Below are positions 1-7,486 of a DNA stretch of 16,731 nucleotides, one piece after another. A program made the position numbers and the translations under genes. Source of the DNA: Candidatus Poribacteria bacterium (lineage in GTDB: Bacteria > Poribacteria > DTPJ01 > WJIO01); the NCBI GenBank assembly GCA_014730235.1, contig WJIO01000156.1, positions 1-16,731 on the forward strand, written 5' to 3'. Below the pieces are notes generated by a model. It did no database searches, had not been told where the DNA came from, and saw nothing but the letters and a program-made list of their open reading frames with translations. Positions within the stretch are counted from its first letter, which is position 1, and every line of letters starts with the position of its first letter.

Positions 1-1531
1 CGGTAGTTTCTATGCCTTCTTTGTAATAAAGCAATTCCTCCCCGATTCCGGACATGGCCAACTCTCGTTCTTTATCTTTGATGTCCGCGTATTTAGGGGC
101 ATAGACCGATGCACCGCTGCTTATTATCATCTTATCCCAGGTTGGTATAGTGAAGATAAGAGCTATAAGGATCACTAAAGATGCGGCAGATGCAGCGATC
201 CGACGGGTCAGCTTTGGTGTATCGTAAACAAGAAATATCCCACAGGCCACCAGGATATTTAAGGTAGCACCCAGTAAAACGCTGTTTTGAATACCAATAT
301 AAGGTATAAGCACAAATCCTGTAATAAAAGAACCACCTATATTACCCAGGGTATTTACAGAATATATAGATCCAACCCTGCGTCCCAATTCCCTGTAATC
401 CCTGGTACAGATATGAGTAACCATAGGGAATAATGAACCAAGAAGGACTGTAGGCAGTATCATCACAGAGAAGGCCATAAAAAACCTGCTAATTTCCAGA
501 GCGATGTGGTTGTAACCAAACCTGTCAAATAGGTCTACAAAGTAAAAGGGCATCCTGCCGAATAACGGCAGCATAACAACCACAATTACACCTATGGTAA
601 GTTCCACAATTCCGAACCACAACAGGTTTGGGGCTTTCCACTTGACTATAAAGCTAAACAATATGCTACCCAGTGCAAGGCCAACCAGAAACGTGGCCAG
701 CATAATGCTAAAGGCATATACAGAACTACCCAGTATCATGGCCAGAATACGTATCCAGGCCAACTCGTAGACCATAGCGGCAAAACCCGATACACCAAGA
801 CCGATAAGAAGCGCGATAAATACTTTACGCTGTCCAGAGGATAAGGGTATAGATTCTTTATTTTCTTCTACTTTATCGGGTTTGGTTTTTCCCATAGGTC
901 GACGGTCTATAAGCAGGCATACAACGGCTACAATTACGTTGATTACAACGGCGGTATATATGGTTCTGCGAACACCCAGGTTCTCAAGCATAAAGAAGCC
1001 TGAAGCCACAACACCAGCAAATGCGCCAAAAGTATTTATGGAGTATATGCGACCTATACCATGTCCGAAGCGTTCACCTATTCTGACGTAAGCTCTGCTG
1101 AAAAAGGGTGTGGTGGCCCCCATAAACGTAGCAGGAATAAGCAAAAGCATAAATACCAGAACAAAGCGCACAAGGCTGAATGTGTAAAACGACAACTGCA
1201 TGGAACGCTGAAGTGGTATATATATGCCTTGTAGTAATTTTATGGATAAGGGTATAAAAATGCAGTATATGCCTATGCCTATTTCCAGAAAAGCATAGAT
1301 TCTAAGAGGTTTGGAAATACGGTCTGCATACCTGCCGGATATGTAACTTCCCAGGGCCAGGCCCGACATAAAAGCCGTAAGAACCGTAGACGATGCGAAT
1401 ATGGTATTACCAAAAGTCAAACCCAGCATCCGGTTCCAGGCCACCTCATACATAAGACCACTTGCACCGGAAAGGAAAAAACAAACTAACGCAATCTCGC
1501 GAAACCAGCTTTTTGTATTATTTTTACCCAT
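1..1531 (-). CDS. Fused MFS/spermidine-synthase-type membrane protein (partial, C-terminus off the left edge)
   Basis: A continuous minus-strand frame runs from ATG at 1531 to the left edge (510 codons, no stop), so the C-terminus lies outside the window. About twelve or more hydrophobic segments are visible. The membrane part is internally duplicated: SGASGLMYEVAW (21-32) with GLALGS (57-62) recurs as SGFAAMVYELAW (248-259) with GLALGS (284-289), and GRIYSINTFG (160-169) recurs as GSIYSVNTLG (387-396), a constant offset of 227 residues. This architecture is known from bacterial 'fused MFS/spermidine synthase' proteins, in which a soluble methyltransferase-like domain follows; here the sequence ends at about the point where that domain should begin. 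Function of the family is unsettled: aminopropyl transfer and transport are both possible. It is the last visible gene of the aldolase operon, starting 10 nt after the cupin stop, with AGGTG as SD. Confidence 0.85.
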   Translation of the reverse strand, partial: MGKNNTKSWFREIALVCFFLSGASGLMYEVAWNRMLGLTFGNTIFASSTVLTAFMSGLALGSYISGRYADRISKPLRIYAFLEIGIGIYCIFIPLSIKLLQGIYIPLQRSMQLSFYTFSLVRFVLVFMLLLIPATFMGATTPFFSRAYVRIGERFGHGIGRIYSINTFGAFAGVVASGFFMLENLGVRRTIYTAVVINVIVAVVCLLIDRRPMGKTKPDKVEENKESIPLSSGQRKVFIALLIGLGVSGFAAMVYELAWIRILAMILGSSVYAFSIMLATFLVGLALGSILFSFIVKWKAPNLLWFGIVELTIGVIVVVMLPLFGRMPFYFVDLFDRFGYNHIALEISRFFMAFSVMILPTVLLGSLFPMVTHICTRDYRELGRRVGSIYSVNTLGNIGGSFITGFVLIPYIGIQNSVLLGATLNILVACGIFLVYDTPKLTRRIAASAASLVILIALIFTIPTWDKMIISSGASVYAPKYADIKDKERELAMSGIGEELLYYKEGIETT

Positions 1532-1541
1532 TATTCACCTA

Positions 1542-1838
1542 TCAGCCTATACACAACCAGTATACCTCACCATCGGATGTCATACCATGACTTACATTGG
1601 ACGGACATATAATCAGGTCGTTTGCCTCAACCTCAGTAATTTCTCCACCTACATCAACCACAGCTTTTCCACTTATTATGTACCATATTTCATCCCCATC
1701 ATGAGAATGAGGCCTGAAAGGTTTTTCTGGTGTTACCAGCTTATAGGCAAAATGTTTTAATATGTTCTGCCGGTCTTTTATGGGAAAGCTGATAGTGCCA
1801 TCTTTCCGGGGGGTTACGTTTTTATGCTTTATCACCAT
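1542..1838 (-). CDS. Small single-domain cupin
   Basis: A 98-residue protein that is essentially one cupin_2 barrel. Motif 1 is PHSHDGDE (43-50), giving H44, H46 and E50 as metal ligands, followed by G57. Motif 2 is at 74-85 (D74 to G85) with H84 as the fourth ligand. No signal peptide or membrane segment, so it is probably cytosolic. Such proteins act as sugar-ring mutarotases or isomerases, dioxygenase-like enzymes, or metabolite binders; the sequence does not say which. The ATG at 1838 is preceded by GAGGT at 7-nt spacing, and that SD lies inside the last codons of the upstream GH43-like gene, whose stop is only 5 nt away, so translation is probably coupled. In this operon a role in handling the sugar product is plausible but inferred. 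Confidence 0.85.
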   Translation of the reverse strand: MVIKHKNVTPRKDGTISFPIKDRQNILKHFAYKLVTPEKPFRPHSHDGDEIWYIISGKAVVDVGGEITEVEANDLIICPSNVSHGMTSDGEVYWLCIG

Positions 1839-1843
1839 TCTGT

Positions 1844-2830
1844 TTACCTCGCTATATTTACTCTTAACTCATGAGAGCCATCGGGTCGCGCGTATTCATA
1901 ATAGTAATATATTTTACCATCCAGGCGAATTGCGTCCATATATCGGAGACAGCCGGAGGCATGAGGCGAAACCAGCAAAGGTTTATCAAGGGTTACATGG
2001 TGGTAATTCATAAGGTCAAAGCTTATGGCCAGGCCGGTTTTTTCCTCGTAATTCTCACCAACATCTGCCCCGCCATCGTAAAACACATTAAAAACAGGTG
2101 GTACATAGAGAACGCATGTAACTCTTGATGCGTAGGCGTTCCAACCCTTACCCGGAGGAGCCAGGACATCTCCCATCCACTTGAAATCTACACCATCACT
2201 GCTTAAAGCCAGTCCGGTATTTGAACTTGTTTTGCCTGTATTGAAAATATCCGCTGTGTCATGAAGCCCTTCAGTTTCAGCTTTTGGCGTGGTTGCATAA
2301 CTGACCAGCATATAATAAAGCCCTCCGACTATGATTATATATGGGTCTTTTACGCCTTCACAATCACAATCGTTGGGATCAAGTATAGGTTTTCTCGTAG
2401 CCGGATCAAATTCACCTGGAGAGTTTGCTTCCAGCATATCAATTTTCCACTTATTATCTTCAGGAGAAACGTAGCTTATATAAAGCCTGTATTTACCTTT
2501 GGGTATTTTTACAATTGCGCTGCGTTCCACAGATATAGAGCCGAAATGCCGCTTTGATGCTGTCCATATCTCCGTAAAGTTTATGCCGTCGGTACTTTCT
2601 GATATACCACATTCGTACCCTCTTCCTACTTCAATTTCACCATCCATCTCTCTTGGTTTTCGGCGGCGATAATATATGTAAAATTTCTTATGTTCTTCAT
2701 CGTAAATTGCCCCTGGCGCACCTATCCAGTAGCCTTTTCCCTCGCCCGGTGGCTCTAAAATAGTTATACCTTCTTTAGGATCAAATAGCGGCGCCATTCC
2801 AACAATTCGTTTATATTCACCCGATAGCAT
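1844..2830 (-). CDS. GH43/GH130-like glycosidase-type beta-propeller protein
   Basis: About 328 residues, the size of a single five-bladed propeller of the GH43/GH62/GH32/GH130 superfamily. Blade-like repeats of aromatic strands are visible: FYIYYRRRKPRE (50-61), YRLYISYVSPE (114-124), KDPYIIIVGGLYYMLVSY (161-178), VFNVFYDGG and KIYYYYEYARPDG near the C-terminus. KDPY resembles the conserved acidic strand motif of the clan, and VERSAIV (101-107) the GH130-type arginine region. No signal peptide, so it would act in the cytosol, which fits a phosphorylase or an enzyme for imported oligosaccharides better than a polymer-degrading secreted enzyme. The frame also has a GTG at 2836, but AAGGAG lies only 2 nt from that GTG and 8 nt from the ATG at 2830, so 2830 is preferred. 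Catalytic assignment and substrate are not determined. Confidence 0.72.
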   Translation of the reverse strand: MLSGEYKRIVGMAPLFDPKEGITILEPPGEGKGYWIGAPGAIYDEEHKKFYIYYRRRKPREMDGEIEVGRGYECGISESTDGINFTEIWTASKRHFGSISVERSAIVKIPKGKYRLYISYVSPEDNKWKIDMLEANSPGEFDPATRKPILDPNDCDCEGVKDPYIIIVGGLYYMLVSYATTPKAETEGLHDTADIFNTGKTSSNTGLALSSDGVDFKWMGDVLAPPGKGWNAYASRVTCVLYVPPVFNVFYDGGADVGENYEEKTGLAISFDLMNYHHVTLDKPLLVSPHASGCLRYMDAIRLDGKIYYYYEYARPDGSHELRVNIAR

Positions 2831-2847
2831 TTTCACGTCTCCTTTTT

Positions 2848-3834
2848 CTAATTATTAGCCAGTCTTTCATAACCTATGCTTTTCAGAACGTCTTTCCAGG
2901 CTTTAACCTGTGCGTCAAAATGAGCGTTCCTGTATCTTGTATAATATTCCTGGCCAGGGTCTCCCGATCTTATAACATCAATATCCTCAACAATTGTTTC
3001 AGCGGCAGCCTGAGAACCTTCCCGGGCGACTCTTGTCCAAATATTGAACCTTATGACTCCATCATAAGCCAGGGTTGACAATTGTTCAAGAGGTATACTG
3101 GATCCACCGTGCAGCACAATTCTGGAAGCACCTAAAAACTCAGTTACTTTTTTCGCCCTGTCAGCGTTATAATCAGCCCATCCCAGGGCCTGTTGTTTTG
3201 AACCTAGCTCTACAACTATGAGATCAACGCCGGTTTTATCCACGTAGGATTTAGCAGATATGGCATAAGCCTCGTCAGTATCAGCACCTTCCAGGGCTTC
3301 TGCTTCATGATGTCCCTCTACAGTAGGGCGTTGAAGTGCTGCTTCGATCACCAGGTCATTGCCGTATTTTTCAACGGCCTGGCTTGTTAATCTTATATTC
3401 TCTTCCAGGCTTCGATTTCCCAGAGAACCATCCACCATGACAGTAGCAAGTTTATCCTTGTATCTGCTCCATACCCATTCTTCTTTTTCCGCGTCAGCAT
3501 GGTCAACATGGGGTAAGGTTACAACTTCATAATATGTTCCATCTTTAGTATCACAAAGAATATCCAGGGCAGCCAGACAAACTTTTAATCCTTCCTCTGC
3601 CCCTCCATGTCTCAAAACTCTGTCAGCCTGCTGCATATCCTCATACATAAAGGTAACTGATGGAGCAAGTATGGGATTTTTGATTCCATATTCCCGGGCA
3701 AATTCCTTGACTGCCATAAGGTTTGCCTCAAGGTTCATTAAGCTATCATAGCAGAACACAGGCATAACCACCCTGGCTTCCTGTAGACGCGCAAGCACTT
3801 CCAGAGTTTGATTCCTATCTGTTATAATTGGCAT
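2848..3834 (-). CDS. Class II (zinc) fructose/tagatose-bisphosphate aldolase-like protein
   Basis: A 328-residue TIM-barrel protein of the FbaA/GatY/KbaY superfamily, which cleaves ketose-1,6-bisphosphates to dihydroxyacetone phosphate plus an aldehyde. Conserved landmarks in order are HVDHAD (109-114, catalytic D111 and zinc ligand H112), VMVDGS (132-137), E164, VVELGS (207-212), LHGGSSIP (241-248, zinc ligand H242) and RFNIWT (262-267, the phosphate loop that is usually KINIDT). At the position of the usual GT-x-HG loop, which carries the second zinc histidine, this protein has GSKQQ (211-215), so that ligand appears to be glutamine. It may be a divergent aldolase, use another ligand, or have lost metal-dependent catalysis. 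It is the first gene of the operon: the ATG has AAAGG about 9 nt upstream and a 306-bp spacer before it. No signal peptide. Confidence 0.8.
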   Translation of the reverse strand: MPIITDRNQTLEVLARLQEARVVMPVFCYDSLMNLEANLMAVKEFAREYGIKNPILAPSVTFMYEDMQQADRVLRHGGAEEGLKVCLAALDILCDTKDGTYYEVVTLPHVDHADAEKEEWVWSRYKDKLATVMVDGSLGNRSLEENIRLTSQAVEKYGNDLVIEAALQRPTVEGHHEAEALEGADTDEAYAISAKSYVDKTGVDLIVVELGSKQQALGWADYNADRAKKVTEFLGASRIVLHGGSSIPLEQLSTLAYDGVIRFNIWTRVAREGSQAAAETIVEDIDVIRSGDPGQEYYTRYRNAHFDAQVKAWKDVLKSIGYERLANN

Positions 3835-3967
3835 TTTTATTACCTTTCATAATTTGGCAATGTTAAATTTTTTGAGCAGGTTGGGTTGAGTCTGGAAAAA
3901 TCAACCTACAATTACTTTTTATGTTTAGTAATCGTTAAAAAATGAAAAATGTGTTTAGAATAATACC

Positions 3968-3982
3968 CTTACCATAATGGTA
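3968..3982. promoter_or_regulatory. Palindromic operator candidate
   Basis: The sequence TTACCATAATGGTAA is a perfect palindrome with two 7-nt arms around a central A. It sits about 135 bp upstream of the aldolase start and about 11 bp from the repeat copy. Its size and symmetry suit a dimeric regulator controlling the sugar operon, but no such regulator gene is in the window, so the role is inferred. Confidence 0.35.
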
Positions 3983-3993
3983 AATTACAAAAT

Positions 3994-4066
3994 ATGTCAT
4001 TCCTGCTTTCTCAAGAATGATAGGCTTAGATAATTTTCAATTATAACCACACTAAATCCGGAAGAA
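3994..4066 (-). repeat. MITE-like repeat, copy A (half element)
   Basis: Read on the minus strand from 4066 this copy starts TTCTTCCGGATTTAGTGTGG and continues through ATAATTGAAAAT to the CATTC..GAAAGCAGGAATGACA core. That order matches the left half of the copy at 7315-7474 almost base for base over about 55 nt. It is therefore a half element inverted relative to that copy. It has no coding capacity. Confidence 0.75.
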
Positions 4067-4104
4067 CCGAAAATCTTTATAAAAAAGCTGTTAAGTGCTC
4101 AAAA

Positions 4105-4125
4105 AATCCTTTTTTCCTTTGGATT
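4105..4125 (-). terminator. Weak terminator candidate after the MATE gene
   Basis: On the minus strand a 5-bp stem AATCC/GGATT with an 11-nt A-rich loop is followed by TTTTTT, about 16 nt past the MATE stop codon. The stem is short and not GC-rich, so termination here is only possible. Confidence 0.3.
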
Positions 4126-4140
4126 ATTTCCTAAATCCCT

Positions 4141-5502
4141 CTATATCTTTATCTTTTTCCATCCACCTTTTCTATAGCGGTTAAAATTCATTGCAGAACG
4201 CATAGTTTCTCCGATACCCATACCTATCCATATACCTATCAGACCGATACCAAAGGTTATACCAAGCAACCTGGCAAGTATCAATTCACCAACCAGAGTT
4301 CCTACCACATTTACAATAACAAGCCATCGCACATCTCCGGCAGCCCTGAGACTGGCGGCTAAAACGATATTAATGGCTTTGGGGATTTGCATAACAGCCA
4401 CAATTTTCAGGCATTTAGCCCCTATTCTTATGGCTTCGAGGTTGTTGGCTCCTTGAGGAGGCAGGAAAAGGTGCATAATTCTATTTGAAAATATAAACAG
4501 CGTAGCCCCAAATATTATGCCAAAACATATAGAAACTCGTGCTGCCACACGTCCTGTGCTGTCTGCATCTTCCTCTTTATTAGCCCCAAGTTTCTTTCCG
4601 GTCATGGCCGTTGCTGCTGTACCAACCCCCAGGTAAAACATGGTGCTGAGCCACCCGAAATTAATTATCGCCTGATGTGCAGCGGCTGCAACCTCTCCCA
4701 CCCTAAGAGAATACCTGACAACTACAAGATAAGCTCCGGTAGCCACCAACTGTTCAGTAGTGACGGGAATACCTTTACCCATTATCCTTCTGAAAGTATA
4801 AAGCCTGAAGTCCATGAAATGTCTTATGGATAATTTTATGGTGGAATTTCCGCTGAATAAGAAGGACAATGATATAATAAGGCCAACAGAATTGGCAATT
4901 CCCGCAGCCATAGCTGCTCCGGCAACTTCCATCCGGGGGAAACCCCATCTACCAAATATCAACACATAATCACCAAGAAGATTAAGAATCACCATAGAGA
5001 TATTGGCTGTCATAGATTTAACAGTGTCACCGGAAAATCTTAAAAGACCTGTGGCCATAAAATTTATAACTATAACAGGACAAAATAAACCCAGTATACG
5101 AAGATACTTCACACCCAGTTGGCTGACATCCTCCGGTGCATGTAAAAGCTCAAATATGCTTTCTGCTCCTAAATACCATAGCATACCTATGCCGATAGCT
5201 ACAAGAAGACTTGCCAGAAGCGATTGGGCCGAATAATGACTTGCTTCCTCATGTTCTCCTGCGCCAATATAACGCAGAATTATGATTATCGTTCCTATAA
5301 GTGTGGTCAGAAGTATGGTGAGGGTAAACAGAGTTATAAGGCTTGCAGTTCCCACCGCTGCCAGGGATGCTGTTCCCTTTTCCGCTATATGTCCAACAAA
5401 TATTTTGTCCGCCATCCATACAGCCGGTTGACACAGCAAATCAACAATTGCAGGGATTGATGTTAAAAGTATAGGTATTAATGTTTTCCGTCCTTTTAGC
5501 GT
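4141..5502 (-). CDS. MATE-family multidrug/metabolite efflux pump with apparent ACG start
   Basis: About 453 residues with roughly twelve membrane segments in two halves, the normal size and layout of MATE cation- or proton-coupled exporters. The family signature near the N-terminus is present: IPAIVDLLCQPAVWMADKIF, where the VWMADKIFVG stretch matches the usual conserved (V/Y)..VD.IFVG region. The first canonical start in frame is TTG at 5439, but this would remove half of the first helix and has no SD. The frame stays open for 21 more codons to ACG at 5502, giving LKGRKTLIPILLTSIPAI after the start, as in homologues. A strong SD (AAGGGGGG, 5509-5516) is 6 nt from this ACG, and no ATG, GTG or TTG lies between the SD and 5439. 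The gene is monocistronic, with its own promoter at 5558-5586. Substrate unknown. Confidence 0.85.
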   Translation of the reverse strand, partial: TLKGRKTLIPILLTSIPAIVDLLCQPAVWMADKIFVGHIAEKGTASLAAVGTASLITLFTLTILLTTLIGTIIIILRYIGAGEHEEASHYSAQSLLASLLVAIGIGMLWYLGAESIFELLHAPEDVSQLGVKYLRILGLFCPVIVINFMATGLLRFSGDTVKSMTANISMVILNLLGDYVLIFGRWGFPRMEVAGAAMAAGIANSVGLIISLSFLFSGNSTIKLSIRHFMDFRLYTFRRIMGKGIPVTTEQLVATGAYLVVVRYSLRVGEVAAAAHQAIINFGWLSTMFYLGVGTAATAMTGKKLGANKEEDADSTGRVAARVSICFGIIFGATLFIFSNRIMHLFLPPQGANNLEAIRIGAKCLKIVAVMQIPKAINIVLAASLRAAGDVRWLVIVNVVGTLVGELILARLLGITFGIGLIGIWIGMGIGETMRSAMNFNRYRKGGWKKIKI

Positions 5503-5508
5503 ATCTAA

Positions 5509-5516
5509 CCCCCCTT
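5509..5516 (-). promoter_or_regulatory. Strong SD placing the MATE start at ACG
   Basis: On the minus strand AAGGGGGG lies 6 nt before the ACG at 5502-5500. Its distance from the first canonical start, TTG at 5439, is about 69 nt, so it cannot serve that codon. This site is the main argument for initiation at 5502 or for a recent ATG-to-ACG change. Confidence 0.7.
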
Positions 5517-5557
5517 ATATCTGGATATTGATATTTTAAAGTAAATTGATCATGTAG

Positions 5558-5586
5558 AATATATAACAATAGATATTTTTTGTCAA
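5558..5586 (-). promoter_or_regulatory. Sigma-70-type promoter of the MATE gene
   Basis: On the minus strand a consensus -35 TTGACA (5586-5581), a 17-nt spacer and a -10 TATATT (5563-5558) are seen. Transcription would begin near 5551, giving a leader of about 50 nt before the SD and ACG start of the efflux pump. Confidence 0.75.
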
Positions 5587-5664
5587 GGTGCTAACTGATT
5601 TTGAACCTGTCCCAAATTAGTCTGTTGGGCAAAAAAGTCTTAATTCATATATCATATAAAAACT

Positions 5665-5702
5665 AAAACCCCCGACTCCTTAAAAAAGGAGTCGGGGGTT
5701 TT
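5665..5702. terminator. Strong hairpin terminator after the phosphoesterase gene
   Basis: A perfect 17-bp inverted repeat, 5665-5681 paired with 5686-5702 (AAAACCCCCGACTCCTT and its complement), closes over an AAAA loop. On the minus strand it is followed by TTTTAGTTTTTAT, a typical intrinsic terminator U-tract, about 33 nt beyond the phosphoesterase stop. On the plus strand it also ends in TTTTAT, so it could stop transcription from both sides. It isolates the phosphoesterase gene from the MATE gene. Confidence 0.9.
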
Positions 5703-5734
5703 ATATTTAAAATTGAAATCAATTAATCAATAAA

Positions 5735-7291
5735 TCAGCGAATCCAGATTACCCGATATCCGTCATAAGTTTGTCCGAACATATCAGTAGTGCTTATATG
5801 GATGAAATGCTTTCCTTTTGGGACATCTGCCGGTAGATTTGCTTTCCATAAATGGGGACATTTTTTGATATTGGGCAAGGGTTTTCCCTTTGGCGGCTTT
5901 GGGCTTTCTTCTGCCGCTTTCATCATAGCATAATAAGGATCTTCCATACCCTCTGCTTTTTCCATTTTGATCCAATCACCATTTTTGCCTACACTCATAC
6001 TGACTTTGGAATATTCGTTACCTGCGAATACATTTACCAAAACTTCCGTTTCGGAAGTTTTGTCTTGGGATACTTCATCCGGTGCAAAGATACTCATCTG
6101 GAAATCCGCCGGTCTTCTGGCGGCTTTATATTCGATGGAATATTCGTTGCCATCAAAGGTTAATATAGAATATCCATTGGGTGCTCCATCCATCATCATG
6201 GAATGAGGTATATTGAATTCATCCGGTGCACCTTTCCACCAGCACCCGCAAGCGGTGACATTTATAAGGTGATGATGGGGTTTTTCACCATTCCAACCAT
6301 GTTTTTCTTTGAAGAATATATGTTCCTGATGGTGGTAATGGGCTGAAGCTGAGAATGTATTTTCGTGTTGTTCCAGTATCTGGAATAGCTCTTTAAGTTC
6401 TTTCAGTTCCATCAAAGGAATGTGCATAGTAAGCACTACCAGTTGATCTTTTGGTAGCAGGGCCAGGTCATTTTTAACAAATTCAAACTGTTTTTCACCC
6501 AACCCACCTCGATAATTTCTTTTCTCAGGATTCCATATTATGTCATCCAATACTATAAAGTGGACAGAGCCATAATCAAAGGAATAATAGGGAGGACCAA
6601 ACACCCTCTCGAAGGTCTCATCGGCATATTTATCAGACTTGGCGGCATAATTCATGTCGTGGTTTCCCATTATGCTGTACCAGGGAATACCGATAAGTGA
6701 TGTTGTTTTATTCAGGCTGTCGAAGAGGTCAAGCTTATCTCCCACAAGATCACCTAAACTCATACCAAAAGCCACATCAATTGCCACCAGTTCTTCCACA
6801 ACATCATGTCCCAGGTAGTTTATCTCTTCCTGGCTGTAAGGTTGAGTATCACCAAATAGCAGAACCCTGAATTCATCAGGTTCTTCATTAGGATACAACG
6901 GGAAATCCACCGATTCGGGCAGATCGCCTGTAGGTTCAACACCGGCAAATTTAAGTTCGGGAGAGCCATTGGGCTTGTGTATATAATGGAATCGAGGCAG
7001 GTTATCCTTATCTAAGGGTGTCATCCATCCCTTGGGTTTGATTACAAAAATAATTGTATCATCATCAATGGATATTTTATACTTACCTTCTGAGTCAGTT
7101 TTTACAATATCCAATCCATTTGATACCCGGACATCCTCAATACCTTTTTCTCCCTGATCCATCAATCCGTTATGGTTACTGTCCATAAAAACAAAACCTG
7201 TAGCATATTCCGGTGAATCTGAATGTACGCTTTCGGTTAAAATAACAAAAATAAACGTTATTAATGCAATTGACAATATTTTCTTGATCAA
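5735..7291 (-). CDS. Exported calcineurin-like metallophosphoesterase with N-terminal B-type domain
   Basis: A 518-residue protein with a signal peptide (KK, then a hydrophobic stretch at about 5-19, cleavage near 24). Residues about 30-90 form a Cna_B/SdrD-like beta domain with a calcium-loop-like sequence, DSNHNGLMDQGEKGI (37-51), and TDSEGKYKI. The phosphoesterase core follows with all metal-binding blocks: GDTQ (147-150), GDLVGD (180-185), GNHD (209-212), MHIPL (289-293) and the terminal block SAHYHHQEH (316-324). A C-terminal beta domain completes the MetallophosN-Metallophos-MetallophosC layout known in secreted phosphoesterases. It should hydrolyse a phosphomono- or diester outside the cytoplasm; the substrate is unknown. 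The start is TTG at 7291, fixed by AGGAGG 6 nt upstream and by the signal peptide. Monocistronic, ending at a strong terminator. Confidence 0.9.
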   Translation of the reverse strand: MIKKILSIALITFIFVILTESVHSDSPEYATGFVFMDSNHNGLMDQGEKGIEDVRVSNGLDIVKTDSEGKYKISIDDDTIIFVIKPKGWMTPLDKDNLPRFHYIHKPNGSPELKFAGVEPTGDLPESVDFPLYPNEEPDEFRVLLFGDTQPYSQEEINYLGHDVVEELVAIDVAFGMSLGDLVGDKLDLFDSLNKTTSLIGIPWYSIMGNHDMNYAAKSDKYADETFERVFGPPYYSFDYGSVHFIVLDDIIWNPEKRNYRGGLGEKQFEFVKNDLALLPKDQLVVLTMHIPLMELKELKELFQILEQHENTFSASAHYHHQEHIFFKEKHGWNGEKPHHHLINVTACGCWWKGAPDEFNIPHSMMMDGAPNGYSILTFDGNEYSIEYKAARRPADFQMSIFAPDEVSQDKTSETEVLVNVFAGNEYSKVSMSVGKNGDWIKMEKAEGMEDPYYAMMKAAEESPKPPKGKPLPNIKKCPHLWKANLPADVPKGKHFIHISTTDMFGQTYDGYRVIWIR

Positions 7292-7314
7292 AATAGTCCT
7301 CCTGATTAAAATGA

Positions 7315-7474
7315 TTCTTCCGGGTTTAGTGTGGTAATAATTGAAAATGCTCTCAGCTTGTCATTCCTGCGGAAGCAGGAATCCAGTAGATCCGCATAAA
7401 GACTAGATTCCTGCTTCCGCAGGAATGACAGCATAAAGAAGTTTCTTATCTTTACTCCACTCAAGTCGGAAGAG
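7315..7474. repeat. MITE-like palindromic repeat, copy B (full element)
   Basis: A 160-bp imperfect palindrome. The inner arms, 7359-7383 and 7406-7430, are a perfect 25-bp inverted repeat containing TGTCATTCCTGC and GCAGGAATC. The outer ends also pair: TTCTTCCGGGTTTAGTG at 7315 against the complement TCTTCCGACTTGAGTG ending at 7474. Related copies lie at 3994-4066 and 13588-13657. There is no ORF inside, consistent with a non-autonomous mobile element or a REP-type palindrome. TTCCTGCnnAAGCAGGAA-type intergenic repeats are known from many bacterial genomes. Confidence 0.85.
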
Positions 7475-7486
7475 CCATTAAAAATA

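Larger units (their letters stand above)
3835..4140. other. 306-bp spacer upstream of the aldolase operon
   Basis: There is no supportable gene here. The spacer holds one copy of the TGTCATTCCTGC repeat family (3994-4066), a perfect 15-bp palindrome (3968-3982), and a leader hairpin candidate, GGTTGA/TCAACC, on the minus strand near 3882-3906. The promoter of the aldolase operon must lie here on the minus strand, but no convincing -35/-10 pair was found. The end of the MATE transcript also falls here. Confidence 0.6.

Noticed and set aside
1401-1760. Plus-strand ORF of 119 codons
   Set aside because: It is antisense to the cupin and the fused membrane-protein genes, both supported by motifs and SD sequences.
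2831-2836. GTG start two codons upstream for the GH43-like gene
   Set aside because: The SD AAGGAG is only 2 nt away from this GTG but 8 nt from the ATG at 2830.
3840-3910. Possible riboswitch or attenuator leader before the aldolase gene
   Set aside because: Only a single 6-bp stem (GGTTGA/TCAACC) is visible, with no conserved riboswitch core or clear terminator alternative.
7315-7474. CRISPR-like repeat pair
   Set aside because: The two similar 25-bp arms are inverted, not direct, and there is no repeat-spacer periodicity.
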